Shown piece after piece: positions 53,551 through 62,686 of a stretch of 64,000 nt of DNA. The DNA is from Kribbella flavida DSM 17836 (GTDB lineage Bacteria; Actinomycetota; Actinomycetes; Propionibacteriales; Kribbellaceae). The stretch spans positions 2,976,001 to 3,040,000 of the forward strand of contig NC_013729.1 of the NCBI RefSeq assembly GCF_000024345.1, in the 5' to 3' direction. Both the position numbers and the translations under genes were made by a program. Under the pieces are notes generated by a model. It was not told the DNA's origin. It did no database searches and saw only the letters and a list, made by a program, of their open reading frames with translations. Within the stretch, counting starts at the first letter, position 1. Every line of letters begins with the position of its first letter.

Positions 53551-55826
53551 GGCCCGCCATCGGACCCGTGCGGCGGGAGCCAGTGGGTCGAGCTGTTGAT
53601 GGTGATCATGCGCTGCGTCGCCCGCGTCAGTACGACGTACAGCGCCCGCACGCCGCCGAGGGTGTCGCTGACGATCCGGTCCGGCTCGACCACCACGACG
53701 GCGTCGTACTCCAGGCCCTTGGACTCCAGCGGGGTCAGCGCAGCGATGCGGGGGTTGTCCAGCTCGGCGAGCACCGCGTCGACGCCCGGCCGCAGCTTCG
53801 GCGGCACGATGACGCCGACCGTGCCCTCGACCAGCTCGAGCAGTTCCCCGGCCGCGTCGCCGGCGGCCTCGGCGACCTTGCCGGCGTCGAAGACGCGGAG
53901 CTCCGGCTTGACCCCGGTCCGCCGGACCGCGTCGGGCAGGTCCGCGTCCGGGATCTGCTGCCGGATCACCTCGCCGGCGAAGGCGTAGATCTCCGCCGAG
54001 TTCCGGTAGTTCGTCGACAGCCGGAACGTGTGCCGCTGCAGGTGCGACAGCATCGTCTCCATCGCGGTCCGGGCCTCGTCCGGGTCCGGCCAGGAGCTCT
54101 GCGCCGGGTCGCCGACGATCGTCCAGCTGGCCTGCGGTCCGCGCCGGGTGACCATCCGCCACTGCATGGGGGAGAGGTCCTGCGCCTCGTCGACGAGCAC
54201 GTGCGCGTACTCCTCCGGCTCGTCCGCGTCCGCCGCGGCCGCCGCCCGGGCCCGCCGCTCCGACGTGGTGAGCACCTCGTTGACGCCGTCCGACAGCCCT
54301 TCCAGCCAGTCGAACTCCTCGTCCTTGCCGGCCTCCACGACCGGCGGCCGGCCGAGCAGGGTGGTCAGCTCGTCGAGCAGCGCGACGTCGGCGACGGTGA
54401 GCTCGTCGGTGCCGGCGATGCCGGCCGCCAGCGTCTCGATCTCGGCCGTGGTCAGGTCGTGCCGGGCCCAGCGGGTCAGCCGGCGCGGGTCGCCGAGCCA
54501 GCGCAGGACGGCCTGCGCGGTCAGCACCGGCCACCACGCCGCGAAGAACGACCGGTACGCCGGCAGGTCGGTGACCGCGTCGCCGAACGACTCGCGATCG
54601 CCGTACACGCCGTTGCGCAGGTCCTCGGGGAAGCGGCTCCACAGCGCGGCGACCAGCCCCTTGCGGGCTTCGGCGGCGGCACGGTTGCGCGGCGTCCGAC
54701 GCAGCGCGTTGCGGCGGACGTTGTCGAGCTGGTTCGCGTCGAGTTCGACCGTGGCGCCGCCGACGAACACCCGCAAGCTGGTCGGCGCGCCGGGCACCCG
54801 GTCGCGCGCGGCGCGGGACAGCACGCCGCGCATCCGCAGCGAGCCCTTGATCGCGGCGACGTCGGCCTCGTCGATCGCGGTCGCCCGGACGCCGTCGACC
54901 AGTTCGCCCACCGCGCGCAGGGAGACCGTGTTCTCGCCGAGGCTGGGCAGCACCCGCTCGATGTAGGCCATGAACGCGGCCGACGGGCCGACCACCAGCA
55001 CCCCGCCGCGCTCGAACCGCCGCCGGTCGCTGTAGAGCAGGTACGCCGCGCGGTGCAGCGCCACGACCGTCTTGCCGGTGCCGGGACCGCCGCCGATCAC
55101 GGTGACGCCGCGGGCGGGGGCCCGGATCGCCTTGTCCTGCTCGGCCTGGATGGTGGCGACGATGTCGCGCATCGTGTGGCCCCGGGCCCGTGACAGCGAC
55201 GCCATCAGCGCGCCCTCGCCCATCACCGGCAGGTCCTCCGGCGCGCGCTCCGGCGCCAGCAGGTCGTCCTCGATGCCGATGATCCGGGCGCCCTTGTTGC
55301 GCAGCACCCGGCGTCGGACGACGCCCAGCCGGTCGGTCGAGGTGGCCCGGTAGAACGGCTCGGCGGCAGGCGCCCGCCAGTCGATCACCAGCGGCTCGTA
55401 CTCCGCGTCGCGGACGCCGATCCGGCCGACGTACAGCTTGTCCAGGTCGCCGGCCCGCTCGGCCGCGGGCCGGTCGTCGCCGCCGTCGGAGTCGAGCCGG
55501 CCGAACACCAGGCCCTCGTGCTCGGCGTCCAGCTCCGCGATCCGCCGGGCGGCGGCGAAGACGAGCACGTCGCGCTCGTACAGCCCGGTCTGCTCCTCCT
55601 CGCGGACCCGGCCGACGTTCTGCGCCTGGGCACGCTGGTGCCCCTCGACCGCGATCCTGGACGCGGACCGGGCGGCCTCCGCGACCCGGTCGTAGACCCG
55701 GTCGACATGCTGCTGCTCGGCCTCCAGCTCAGCCCGCTCGACCGTCTCGGGATCGGGTGACGTGGGGGTTTGGTCCACCGGGGTCCTCTCTACTGCCGGG
55801 GACACTTCCCCCGACACGGAACACAT
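53547..55826 (-). CDS. helD: HelD-like UvrD-family ATPase (RNA polymerase recycling factor)
   Basis: 759 residues. An N-terminal coiled-coil (VERAELEAEQQHVDRVYDRV to about residue 100) precedes the helicase core: Walker A GGGPGTGKT near 245, a long insert (about 330-480), DEAQDLSP, GDPAQSSW, and C-terminal VVVVEPDRIVSD/YVVLTRATQRM. This matches the class II HelD proteins of actinobacteria, which enter stalled RNA polymerase and remove nucleic acids; some give rifamycin protection (HelR). TAAGAT (55836-55841, minus) ends 9 nt before the ATG. Confidence 0.92.
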   Translation of the reverse strand: MCSVSGEVSPAVERTPVDQTPTSPDPETVERAELEAEQQHVDRVYDRVAEAARSASRIAVEGHQRAQAQNVGRVREEEQTGLYERDVLVFAAARRIAELDAEHEGLVFGRLDSDGGDDRPAAERAGDLDKLYVGRIGVRDAEYEPLVIDWRAPAAEPFYRATSTDRLGVVRRRVLRNKGARIIGIEDDLLAPERAPEDLPVMGEGALMASLSRARGHTMRDIVATIQAEQDKAIRAPARGVTVIGGGPGTGKTVVALHRAAYLLYSDRRRFERGGVLVVGPSAAFMAYIERVLPSLGENTVSLRAVGELVDGVRATAIDEADVAAIKGSLRMRGVLSRAARDRVPGAPTSLRVFVGGATVELDANQLDNVRRNALRRTPRNRAAAEARKGLVAALWSRFPEDLRNGVYGDRESFGDAVTDLPAYRSFFAAWWPVLTAQAVLRWLGDPRRLTRWARHDLTTAEIETLAAGIAGTDELTVADVALLDELTTLLGRPPVVEAGKDEEFDWLEGLSDGVNEVLTTSERRARAAAAADADEPEEYAHVLVDEAQDLSPMQWRMVTRRGPQASWTIVGDPAQSSWPDPDEARTAMETMLSHLQRHTFRLSTNYRNSAEIYAFAGEVIRQQIPDADLPDAVRRTGVKPELRVFDAGKVAEAAGDAAGELLELVEGTVGVIVPPKLRPGVDAVLAELDNPRIAALTPLESKGLEYDAVVVVEPDRIVSDTLGGVRALYVVLTRATQRMITINSSTHWLPPHGSDGGP

Positions 55827-55844
55827 GAACGATCAATCTTAGTG

Positions 55845-55863
55845 CGCGCTTGCGGCCGACCCC
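55845..55863. promoter_or_regulatory. Rifamycin-element-like motif in the helD promoter
   Basis: The 19 bp contain GCTTGCGGC (55848-55856) and end CCCC. They lie 3 nt upstream of the helD -10. The published rifamycin-associated element, as I remember it, contains GCTTGCGGCAAG followed by C-rich bases, so the match covers the left half and the right end but not the second arm. Confidence 0.3.
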
Positions 55864-55884
55864 AGGCCGGTCCCACCGCGAGCT

Positions 55885-57192
55885 TCAGGCCTTGCCGACG
55901 GCGTCGGCCACGACGGCCGCGCCGAGCGTCGTCGCGGGCACCCCGCCGCCGGGATGCGCGCCCGCGCCGACGCAGTACAGGCCTTTGACCGGTGAGGTGT
56001 TCGCGGCCCGGCGACGGGCCGTCCGGTACCCCTCCCAGGCGACGCCGGCCCACCACGACGCGGACGTCTGGCGGGAGACGACCTTGTCCCGGATGTGCAG
56101 CCCGCGGGCGACCAGCAGGTCGATCACGTCGTCGGTGGGGTAGCCGTGCACCAGCACCGACCAGGCCTGGTGACCTGCCGGCGCCTGCCCACCGGTGCGG
56201 ACGGTGACCGTCGGCGCCCCGTGCAGCACGGTCTCGAAGGGCAGCTCCGGCAGCGGCTCCCGCAGCCCGAGATGGACGACGTACGCCGCCTGGGCCTGGT
56301 GCGTGCGCTCGACCTGCTTGCGGACCTTCTTGGCCGCCGGGTCGGTGACGAGCTGGGTGTAGAGCACCCGGGGATCGACGTCGCTCACCACGACTTCGGC
56401 CGGCAGCTCGGTTCCGTCGACCAGCCGGACCCCGGCGACCGCGCCGTCCCGGGTGGCGACCGACGCCACCTCGGTGCCGGTGCGGACGTCGATCTTGCGC
56501 TCGACCGCGCGCTGGGCCAGGGCGTCCGCGACCGCGCCGAAGCCGCCGGCGACGGTCCAGCGGCCGAAGGTGCGTTCGAGGTAGGACCAGACGCCGACGT
56601 AGCCGGGCGTCAGCCGGGCCTCGGAGCCCTGCTGGACGGCGTAGTAGTGCAGGACGGCCCGCGTCCGGTCGTCGTCGAGCCGGCGCGCGGCGACCTTCTC
56701 GAGCGACTGCCACGGCTTGAGCGCGCGGATCGCGGGGAGCGGCAGCCGGTCCATCAGCGGCGGCTCCAGCGAGGTCTTGCGCAGGATCTGCCAGGTCTCG
56801 CCGTAGCTGTCGACCAGTTCGGTCCAGCGCTGGGCGGATCTCTCGCCGGCCAAGTCGGTCCACGCCTCGAGTTGCGCCGAGCGGTCGCCGATCGGCAGGT
56901 CGAGCACGGAGCCGTCGCCGAACAGGTGCCGCCGCGGCGTGGTGACCGGATCCAGCTGGACCAGGCTCTCGATCGGCCGGCCGGACTTGCGGAACAAGTC
57001 GCGCAGCGCGGCCGGCAGCGTCGTACTGGCGGCGCCGGCGTCCCAGCTGAAGCCGTCGGCCTCGACCCGGCCCAGCGCGCCGCCGAGGCGGTCCTCGGCC
57101 TCGCAAACGGTGACCTGGTGGCCGAGCTTGGCCAGTCGTACGGCGGCGGCGAGACCGGCGAGGCCGGCCCCGATGACGATCACGCGGGCCAT
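55885..57192 (-). CDS. Phytoene desaturase-like FAD-dependent oxidoreductase
   Basis: 435 residues. The dinucleotide motif VIVIGAGLAGLAAAVRLAKLG is at residues 4-24, then GGALGRVEADGFSWDAGA, VAGGFGAVADALAQRAVE, VVVSDVDPRVLYTQL and the C-terminal GLYCVGAGAHPGGGVPATTLG. This is the CrtI/phytoene desaturase group, but no other carotenoid gene is present, so the substrate is open. The ATG overlaps the DUF4126 stop, so both are in one operon. Confidence 0.87.
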   Translation of the reverse strand: MARVIVIGAGLAGLAAAVRLAKLGHQVTVCEAEDRLGGALGRVEADGFSWDAGAASTTLPAALRDLFRKSGRPIESLVQLDPVTTPRRHLFGDGSVLDLPIGDRSAQLEAWTDLAGERSAQRWTELVDSYGETWQILRKTSLEPPLMDRLPLPAIRALKPWQSLEKVAARRLDDDRTRAVLHYYAVQQGSEARLTPGYVGVWSYLERTFGRWTVAGGFGAVADALAQRAVERKIDVRTGTEVASVATRDGAVAGVRLVDGTELPAEVVVSDVDPRVLYTQLVTDPAAKKVRKQVERTHQAQAAYVVHLGLREPLPELPFETVLHGAPTVTVRTGGQAPAGHQAWSVLVHGYPTDDVIDLLVARGLHIRDKVVSRQTSASWWAGVAWEGYRTARRRAANTSPVKGLYCVGAGAHPGGGVPATTLGAAVVADAVGKA

Positions 57193-57803
57193 CAGAGGGT
57201 GCTGCTCCCAGTCGCTGGATTGCTTCGTCCCGTCCGCCAGGCCCGGAACCTGACCAGGCCGCGCCGGATCGCGCGCAGCGCGAGGTAGACGCCGATCAGC
57301 CCGATCACCAGCAGCACGCAGGCCACGATCAGGGCGGCGGTCGGGTGGAACGCGGCCAGCGACACCACGCCGAGCACGGCGACGTCCTCGCCGGACGAGG
57401 CGGCGATGTTGGTCACCGGCTCGGGGGAGGTGTTGATCGCCAGCCGCAGGCTCGACTTGATCAGGTGCGAGAGCAGCGCGACCAGGCCGCCGGTGGTGGC
57501 GGCGACCGCCTGCTGCAGGTTGCTCGCGTCGCCGGCCATCAGCGCGCCGATCACCGCCCCGACGGTCGGCCGGATCAGCGTGGAGACGGTGTCCCAGGCC
57601 GAGTCGACGTAGGGGATCTTGTCCGCGACGAACTCGACCGCGAACAGGGCGCCGGCGGCGATCAGCACGCCGTTCCCGGTCAGTGCGGTGGGCACGTCGT
57701 CGACGTCGGCGAACCGGCCGAGCAGTCCGAGCACCAGCACGCAGGCGTACGCGTTGATCCCGCTCGCCCAGCCGGTGGTGAACGCCAACGGCAACGCTTC
57801 CAT
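57192..57803 (-). CDS. DUF4126 membrane protein
   Basis: 203 residues from ATG 57803. The hydrophobic pattern FTTGWASGINAYACVLVLGL, GVLIAAGALFAVEFVADKIPYVDSAWD, IGALMAG, LAALIVACVLLVIGLIGVYL matches DUF4126, a four-to-five-helix membrane family that often accompanies carotenoid or lipid genes. It is the first gene of the pair with the desaturase-like oxidoreductase. Confidence 0.85.
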   Translation of the reverse strand: MEALPLAFTTGWASGINAYACVLVLGLLGRFADVDDVPTALTGNGVLIAAGALFAVEFVADKIPYVDSAWDTVSTLIRPTVGAVIGALMAGDASNLQQAVAATTGGLVALLSHLIKSSLRLAINTSPEPVTNIAASSGEDVAVLGVVSLAAFHPTAALIVACVLLVIGLIGVYLALRAIRRGLVRFRAWRTGRSNPATGSSTL

Positions 57804-57970
57804 GCTGCTCCTGTACCCCTCTGCCGCCGCCCCGAGCGACCACTGTCGGTCACTATCGAACCGTGAGGCCCGAATCTTAGTTAACCGTTGACATCCGCTC
57901 GGCCCCGACCGAGAGTGAACGGGCTGCCGGTCTGTGTGACCGCCACACCCCAGATCAGGGAGATACGAAC

Positions 57971-59887
57971 ATGCGTCGTCGTCCGAAGATTCTCGCCGCA
58001 CTGGCAGTGGTAGCGCTGCCCATGGCCTTGACCGGCGTGTCGTCCGGCGGTCCACCGCCCGCTGTCGCGTCCGTCCCCAGCCCTGGCCTCGCCGCCGCGT
58101 TCCAGTCCGCCGCACAACAGTACGGCGTACCGGAGTCGGTGCTGCTGGCCGTGTCCTACGCGCAGACGCGCTGGGACGACCATGGGGGTGCCTCGAGCAC
58201 GTCGGGCGGCTACGGGCCGATGCACCTGACCGGCGTCGAGCCCACTGCGCTGGTGGAGCGCTCGGCCGGGCAGAAGCTCGCCAAGGCCGACTCGCTGCGC
58301 ACGCTGTACACCGCCTCCGACCTGACCGGCCTGGACCCGGTCGCCCTGCGCAAGGACCCGGCGACGAACATCGCCGGTGGCGCCGCGCTGCTCGCGTCGT
58401 ACCAGAAGTCGCTGGGGCTGCCCGTCGGCGCCGACACCTCGCCCGCCGACTGGTACGGCGCCATCGCGTCGTACTCCGGTTCGCCGGACCAGGTCGGCGC
58501 CGCGACCTTCGCCGACGACGTCTACGCGATCCTGGCCGCCGGTGCGAGCCGGACGACGAACACCGGGCAGCAGGTGAGCATGCCGGCGGTGAAGGTGTCC
58601 CCGCTGCGCGACCAGCTGACCCGGCTGAAGCTGAAGGGCGGCCCGGCGCGTCCCGCGAAGTCCGAGGCGGAGTGCCCGCGCTCGCTGGCCTGCGAGTGGC
58701 TGCCCTCGCCGTACCAGGACCTCGGCAACGGTGACTACGGCAACCACGACAAGGCGAACCGGCCGGAGACCGGCAAGATCAACTACATCATCGTGCACGA
58801 CACGGAGACCAGCTGGCAGGGCACGCTACGCCTGGTGCAGGACCCGACGTACGTGAGCTGGCAGTACACGATGCGCTCGTCCGACGGACAGATCTGGCAG
58901 CACGTGAAGGCCAAGGACGTCGCCTGGCATGCCGGCAACTGGTACATGAACATGCACAGCATCGGCATCGAGCACGAGGGCTACGCCGCGCAGGGCGCAA
59001 CCTGGTACACCGAGGCGCTCTACCGCAACTCGGCGCGGCTGGTGCGCTACCTGGCGGAGAAGCACGACATCCCGCTGGACCGCGCGCACATCATCGGTCA
59101 CGACGAGATCCCGGGCACGCTGCCGACCACGGTGGCCGGCATGCACTGGGACCCGGGACCGTACTGGGACTGGGAGCGCTACTTCGAGCTGCTCGAGGCG
59201 CCGATCTACGGGCGCAGCGTGTTCCCGGTGAAGGCCGGCTCGATCGTGACGATCAAGCCCGGTTTCGACGACAACGTCCAGGTGCTCACCAACTGCACCG
59301 GTCCCGGCACCACCTGCACGCCGCAGGGCACGAACTTCGTCTACCTGCGCCAGGCGCCGGACGACGCCGCCCCGCTGGTGAAGGACATCGGGCTGCGGCC
59401 CAACGCGCCGGCGTCCACCACGCAGGTGTCGGACATCGGGGCCCGTGCGGGCGCCGGCTCGCGGTACGTCGTGGCGCAGCGCTCGGGTGACTGGGTGGCG
59501 GTCTGGTACCTCGGCGACCTGGCCTGGTTCAAGAGTCCCGCCTCGAACCCCGACGCCTTCGCGAAGCCCGGCCTCGTGGTGAAGCCGAAGCCCGGCAAGA
59601 CCACGGTCCCGGTCTACGGCCGCGCGTACCCGGAGCAGGCGGCGTACCCGGCGGGCATTCCGTACCAGCCGGTGACCCCGCTGCAGTACTCGATCAAGGC
59701 CGGCCAGGCGTACCCGGTGGGTGACGCGAGCATCGAGACCGACTACTACCGAGCCACCACCTTCGACGGCCAGCCGCCCACCGACCACGTCCAGGTCCTC
59801 GGCAACGACCGCTACTACCAGATTTGGTTCGGCCACCGGCTGGCCTACGTCCGCGCCGCCGACGTAGACCTCCGCCCGGCGTTCTGA
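57971..59887 (+). CDS. Secreted N-acetylmuramoyl-L-alanine amidase with lysozyme-like N-domain
   Basis: 638 residues with a signal peptide (KILAALAVVALPMALTGV). Residues about 40-195 resemble a lysozyme-like/transglycosylase-type domain (VLLAVSYAQTRWDDH, GGYGPMHLTG). The Amidase_2 domain is at about 265-410: zinc His in YIIVHDTETSWQG, HSIGIEHEGY, IIGHDEIPGT. A C-terminal region with SH3-like beta repeats follows to the end. It cleaves the peptide from MurNAc in the cell wall. Confidence 0.9.
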   Translation: MRRRPKILAALAVVALPMALTGVSSGGPPPAVASVPSPGLAAAFQSAAQQYGVPESVLLAVSYAQTRWDDHGGASSTSGGYGPMHLTGVEPTALVERSAGQKLAKADSLRTLYTASDLTGLDPVALRKDPATNIAGGAALLASYQKSLGLPVGADTSPADWYGAIASYSGSPDQVGAATFADDVYAILAAGASRTTNTGQQVSMPAVKVSPLRDQLTRLKLKGGPARPAKSEAECPRSLACEWLPSPYQDLGNGDYGNHDKANRPETGKINYIIVHDTETSWQGTLRLVQDPTYVSWQYTMRSSDGQIWQHVKAKDVAWHAGNWYMNMHSIGIEHEGYAAQGATWYTEALYRNSARLVRYLAEKHDIPLDRAHIIGHDEIPGTLPTTVAGMHWDPGPYWDWERYFELLEAPIYGRSVFPVKAGSIVTIKPGFDDNVQVLTNCTGPGTTCTPQGTNFVYLRQAPDDAAPLVKDIGLRPNAPASTTQVSDIGARAGAGSRYVVAQRSGDWVAVWYLGDLAWFKSPASNPDAFAKPGLVVKPKPGKTTVPVYGRAYPEQAAYPAGIPYQPVTPLQYSIKAGQAYPVGDASIETDYYRATTFDGQPPTDHVQVLGNDRYYQIWFGHRLAYVRAADVDLRPAF

Positions 59888-59912
59888 CCTTCCGGAGTTC
59901 GAGCGAATGACC

Positions 59913-59948
59913 GACGAAGCCGTCCAGCGCCTGCTGGACGGCTTCGTC
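59913..59948. terminator. Hairpin terminator after the amidase gene
   Basis: A perfect 16-bp stem (59913-59928 with 59933-59948; arm GACGAAGCCGTCCAGC) with a GCCT loop lies 26 nt after the stop. The remaining 137 bp up to 60086 hold nothing recognisable. Confidence 0.85.
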
Positions 59949-60085
59949 GTCTCCATCACCACAACACTGCGGTGATCGGCGCTACCGCATCCCCGCGGGC
60001 CGGCGCTCGCTGCGCTGGCGTCTGCGGCGTGCGGAGCTCACCCGTAGCTACCTCCGGGACCGGATTCCGGCTGCCGCGTCCGGAA

Positions 60086-60556
60086 TCAGTTGACGGCGAC
60101 CGGGATGCCGTTGGTGAGGTGGAGGAGTTCCTGGTAGGTGGTGGGGAAGACCGAGTGCGGGATGCCGGCTGCTGCCCAGACCACGGCGTACTGGTCGAGG
60201 GTGGTGTCGACCAGCGTGCGGACGGGTGCGGGGTGGCCTACTGGGGCGACCCCGCCGATGGGCTGGCCGGTGTGCTGCTTCACGAACTCCGGCGTGGCCC
60301 GCTTGAGCTTGGTGAGGCCGAGCTCGGCGGCGATCTTCCCGGTGTCGACCCGGTGGGCGCCGGAGGTCAGGATCAGCACCGGCTCGCCGTCGCCGTCGAA
60401 GATCAGGCTGTTGGCGATCGCCCCGACCTCGCAGCCGAGCTGCGCCGCCGCGGCCGCCGCGGTGGGCGCCGCCTCGTCGAGGATCCGGATCTCGCCGGTC
60501 GCACCGGCCGCCCGCAACGCGTCGGCCACGCGCTGCACGTTGGGATGACTACTCAC
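60086..60556 (-). CDS. YbaK/EbsC-type aminoacyl-tRNA deacylase domain protein
   Basis: 156 residues. The pattern VGAIANSLIFDGDGEPVLILTSGAHRVD, and GQPIGGVAPVGHPAPVRTLVDTTLD, is diagnostic of the YbaK/ProRS editing domain fold. Family members hydrolyse mischarged Cys- or Ala-tRNA(Pro). It sits alone between the amidase and DUF4037 genes; the substrate is inferred from the family. Confidence 0.88.
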   Translation of the reverse strand: MSSHPNVQRVADALRAAGATGEIRILDEAAPTAAAAAAQLGCEVGAIANSLIFDGDGEPVLILTSGAHRVDTGKIAAELGLTKLKRATPEFVKQHTGQPIGGVAPVGHPAPVRTLVDTTLDQYAVVWAAAGIPHSVFPTTYQELLHLTNGIPVAVN

Positions 60557-60614
60557 GCTCTGGATTCCTTGCCTTCTCGTTGTCCTGACATCGCTTCGTG
60601 CCTGGGCAGCCCGG

Positions 60615-61646
60615 TCACGGCCGCCCGTCGTACAGGGTGACCAGCCGTCGGTAGGCGACTGGATTGCTCAGCAGATCGGTGCTGTCGGCACATTGATCGA
60701 TCGACCCGACCAGCTCCAGGCCACGCAGCCGCGGATCCCGCACCCGTCCGACGCACGCCTCGGCGAACCGCTCGGCCCCGAGGACCGTCGCCGGCCGGTC
60801 GTGGAACTGCCGCGGCGCCGGGTCCACCTCGTCGGTGATCCCCAGCGCGTTGTGCCGCCGCGCCAGCAGCCCGTACGCCGTGACCAGCGCTCGCTCGCGA
60901 TCCGGCAGGTCGTCCGCCGCCAGCGCGTCAGCCAGGACCTCGTCGAGCCCGTCCTCGTGCCCGAGCCGCGCGAACGCCGTACCGAGCCATTTCGAGTACG
61001 GCGCGTAGGTGCGGCGCAACAGCAACGCCAGCCGCATCGCGTCGCGCACCAGTCGAGCCGCGAGCACCCGGGACCCCAGGTCGTCGCCGACCTCGTGGGT
61101 GCGCTGGACGAACGGCTCCTCCTGCGCGATCCGCGACCACTGGCAGGCGAGCATCCAGAGCCACACGTCGTCCGGGTACCACTGAAGGGCATCGCGGATC
61201 GGCTGCAGCCGGCCGTCGTCGGCGTACACGCGGCCGGCGACGACGCCGAGCAGTTTCTGCTGCGGCGTGATCAGCCAGTCCGGCGTACTGATTCCGGCGC
61301 TCGCGTCGAAGCCGAGGTGGTCGACGAGCCACCCGGCGACCGTGCTCACGGTGACGTGGTGCACGGGGTGCTGGGTGTCCCAGCCGAACCTGACGGGATA
61401 CCCGCGGTACTCGTCGGGCAGGTTCTCGTCGATCAGCGCGGTGACCCGCTCGACTTCGCCTGCGTCGACGAACACGTGCAACCTGGGCCCCCAGCCGTGG
61501 TCCGTCGACCGGGCCGTGTCGTAGCCGAGGACATCGGATCCCCAGCCGAGCAGGCCTGCGGCGTACGGGCGGTCGCCGAGCAGCGGCCGGATCACCTCGG
61601 CATGGAAGTTGTCGCCGAGCTCGCGCGCCGAGATGAACGTCGTCAT
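60615..61646 (-). CDS. DUF4037 family protein
   Basis: 343 residues from ATG 61646. FHAEVIRPLLGDRPYAAGLLGWGSDVLGYDTARSTDHGWGPRLHVFVD resembles a nucleotidyltransferase-like beginning, and the later part with LLRRTYAPYSKWLGTAF is characteristic of DUF4037. The GSD and DHGWG positions could be remnants of a nucleotidyltransferase active site. TAGGGT (61654-61659, minus) ends 7 nt before the ATG: likely leaderless. Confidence 0.82.
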   Translation of the reverse strand: MTTFISARELGDNFHAEVIRPLLGDRPYAAGLLGWGSDVLGYDTARSTDHGWGPRLHVFVDAGEVERVTALIDENLPDEYRGYPVRFGWDTQHPVHHVTVSTVAGWLVDHLGFDASAGISTPDWLITPQQKLLGVVAGRVYADDGRLQPIRDALQWYPDDVWLWMLACQWSRIAQEEPFVQRTHEVGDDLGSRVLAARLVRDAMRLALLLRRTYAPYSKWLGTAFARLGHEDGLDEVLADALAADDLPDRERALVTAYGLLARRHNALGITDEVDPAPRQFHDRPATVLGAERFAEACVGRVRDPRLRGLELVGSIDQCADSTDLLSNPVAYRRLVTLYDGRP

Positions 61647-61698
61647 GGCAACGACCCTAGTTGCGGGCGTCGGCGGGAGCACATCCGTTGTCGGCGGC

Positions 61699-62325
61699 TC
61701 AGGTCGCGGCGAGTTGCGCGGCGCCGAACGAGACGTTGAACCGGTCGCACCAGATCGAGACGCTGCGGAAACCGGACAGGTCGAGCTCGGCGGGGATGAC
61801 GTAGTTCTGCCGGCCGCGGTTGCCCTTGAGCTTGCCGAGGTTGTGGTAGCTGCCGTCGTCGAACACGTGCCAGCCCGCCCTGCCCGGCAGGACCGGGGCG
61901 TCGCTCAGCCAGACCTTCAGGTCGGGCCCGTCGGAGGTGTCGAGGTCCTCCAGGCGCAGGATGCGCGAGCCGTCCGCGAGCCGGACGATCGAGACCGTGC
62001 CGGAGGTGTCGTGCTCGTGGGTGATCAGGCTGCCGCGGCTGAGGACGACCGGCCCGGACGCGCTGGGGCTTGCCGGGGCAGGGGTGGGGCTGGTACGGCG
62101 GCCGCCGGAAATTGTCGGTGGCGCCGGTGAGGATGTCGGTATGGAAAGCGGAGCAGCCTTCGGACCGGTGCTGGGGCCGGTGCTGACGGCGTCGGGCAGC
62201 GCCTCGTCGACGACCTTGTCGGTGAACACGCGCCACGGCTGGAAGAGCGGCAGGGTCACGGCCGCGACGACGGCTGTCCCGGCGAGCAGGCTCAGGCCGG
62301 CCAGCCGGCGTTTCGAGGGGGCCAT
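61699..62325 (-). CDS. DM13-domain exported protein
   Basis: 208 residues. An N-terminal membrane helix (LAGLSLLAGTAVVAAVTL) is followed by a Ser/Pro/Thr linker (about 45-90) and a C-terminal DM13 domain (HEHDTSGTVSIVRLADGSRILRLEDLD, DGSYHNLGKLKGNRGRQNY, VSIWCDRFNVSFGAA). DM13 is a cytochrome-like electron-transfer-associated domain with a conserved Cys. Function in bacteria is unknown. Confidence 0.82.
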   Translation of the reverse strand: MAPSKRRLAGLSLLAGTAVVAAVTLPLFQPWRVFTDKVVDEALPDAVSTGPSTGPKAAPLSIPTSSPAPPTISGGRRTSPTPAPASPSASGPVVLSRGSLITHEHDTSGTVSIVRLADGSRILRLEDLDTSDGPDLKVWLSDAPVLPGRAGWHVFDDGSYHNLGKLKGNRGRQNYVIPAELDLSGFRSVSIWCDRFNVSFGAAQLAAT

Positions 62326-62686
62326 CGGATCACTCGCTTTCGTTCGGGGCCTCCGGGCCGGTGCGCGCGGAGGGGTGGCACCAGTCTGGCCGGACGAGCG
62401 GCCGGGTGGGACGCGCCGGGGATTACGGCCCGTTGACGGTTGCCGACCGACGGCGCTACGCTTTCAGTGTTCGAACAGATGTTCGATTGCCTCGGACCCG
62501 GCGTCGTCGGGAGGCCGGCCCGGGGCGATCGGCACAACTGCTCGGCTCCGGTGCGGAGTTGCGGCCGCATCGGTTACCGGTGGTCCCGGTGGGCCGGGCG
62601 CCGAGGTGGACCTCGACCCCCACCTGGCGCCCACCCACCGGGCCACTGACCAGGGGAAGAAGTCGGCACACAGGAGGCGATGGAGC
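62326..62686. other. Intergenic region with LexA-type promoter
   Basis: A 361-bp gap between the divergent DM13 and DUF6504 genes. It holds the sigma-70 promoter and SOS box described separately, and an untranslated stretch of about 200 nt before DUF6504 with no convincing ORF. Confidence 0.7.
62433..62486 (+). promoter_or_regulatory. LexA-regulated promoter with perfect SOS box
   Basis: TTGACG (62433-62438) and TACGCT (62457-62462) form a -35/-10 pair with 18-nt spacing. TCGAAC-AGAT-GTTCGA (62471-62486) begins 8 nt after the -10 and matches the actinobacterial LexA consensus TCGAAC-N4-GTTCGA at every fixed base. The promoter points toward DUF6504 and overlaps the expected transcription start. 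Confidence 0.85.

Noticed and set aside
51913-54642. Minus-strand open frame of about 900 codons spanning metF, sixA and part of helD
   Set aside because: Same shadow effect; no domain is recognisable and metF and sixA on the other strand are certain.
55885-57803. Carotenoid biosynthesis cluster
   Set aside because: A desaturase-like oxidoreductase and DUF4126 are present, but no phytoene synthase or cyclase is nearby; the polyprenyl synthase is 4 kb away in a different, conserved context.
59972-60640. Plus-strand open frame opposite the YbaK gene
   Set aside because: No domain, biased composition; the YbaK gene on the minus strand is clear.
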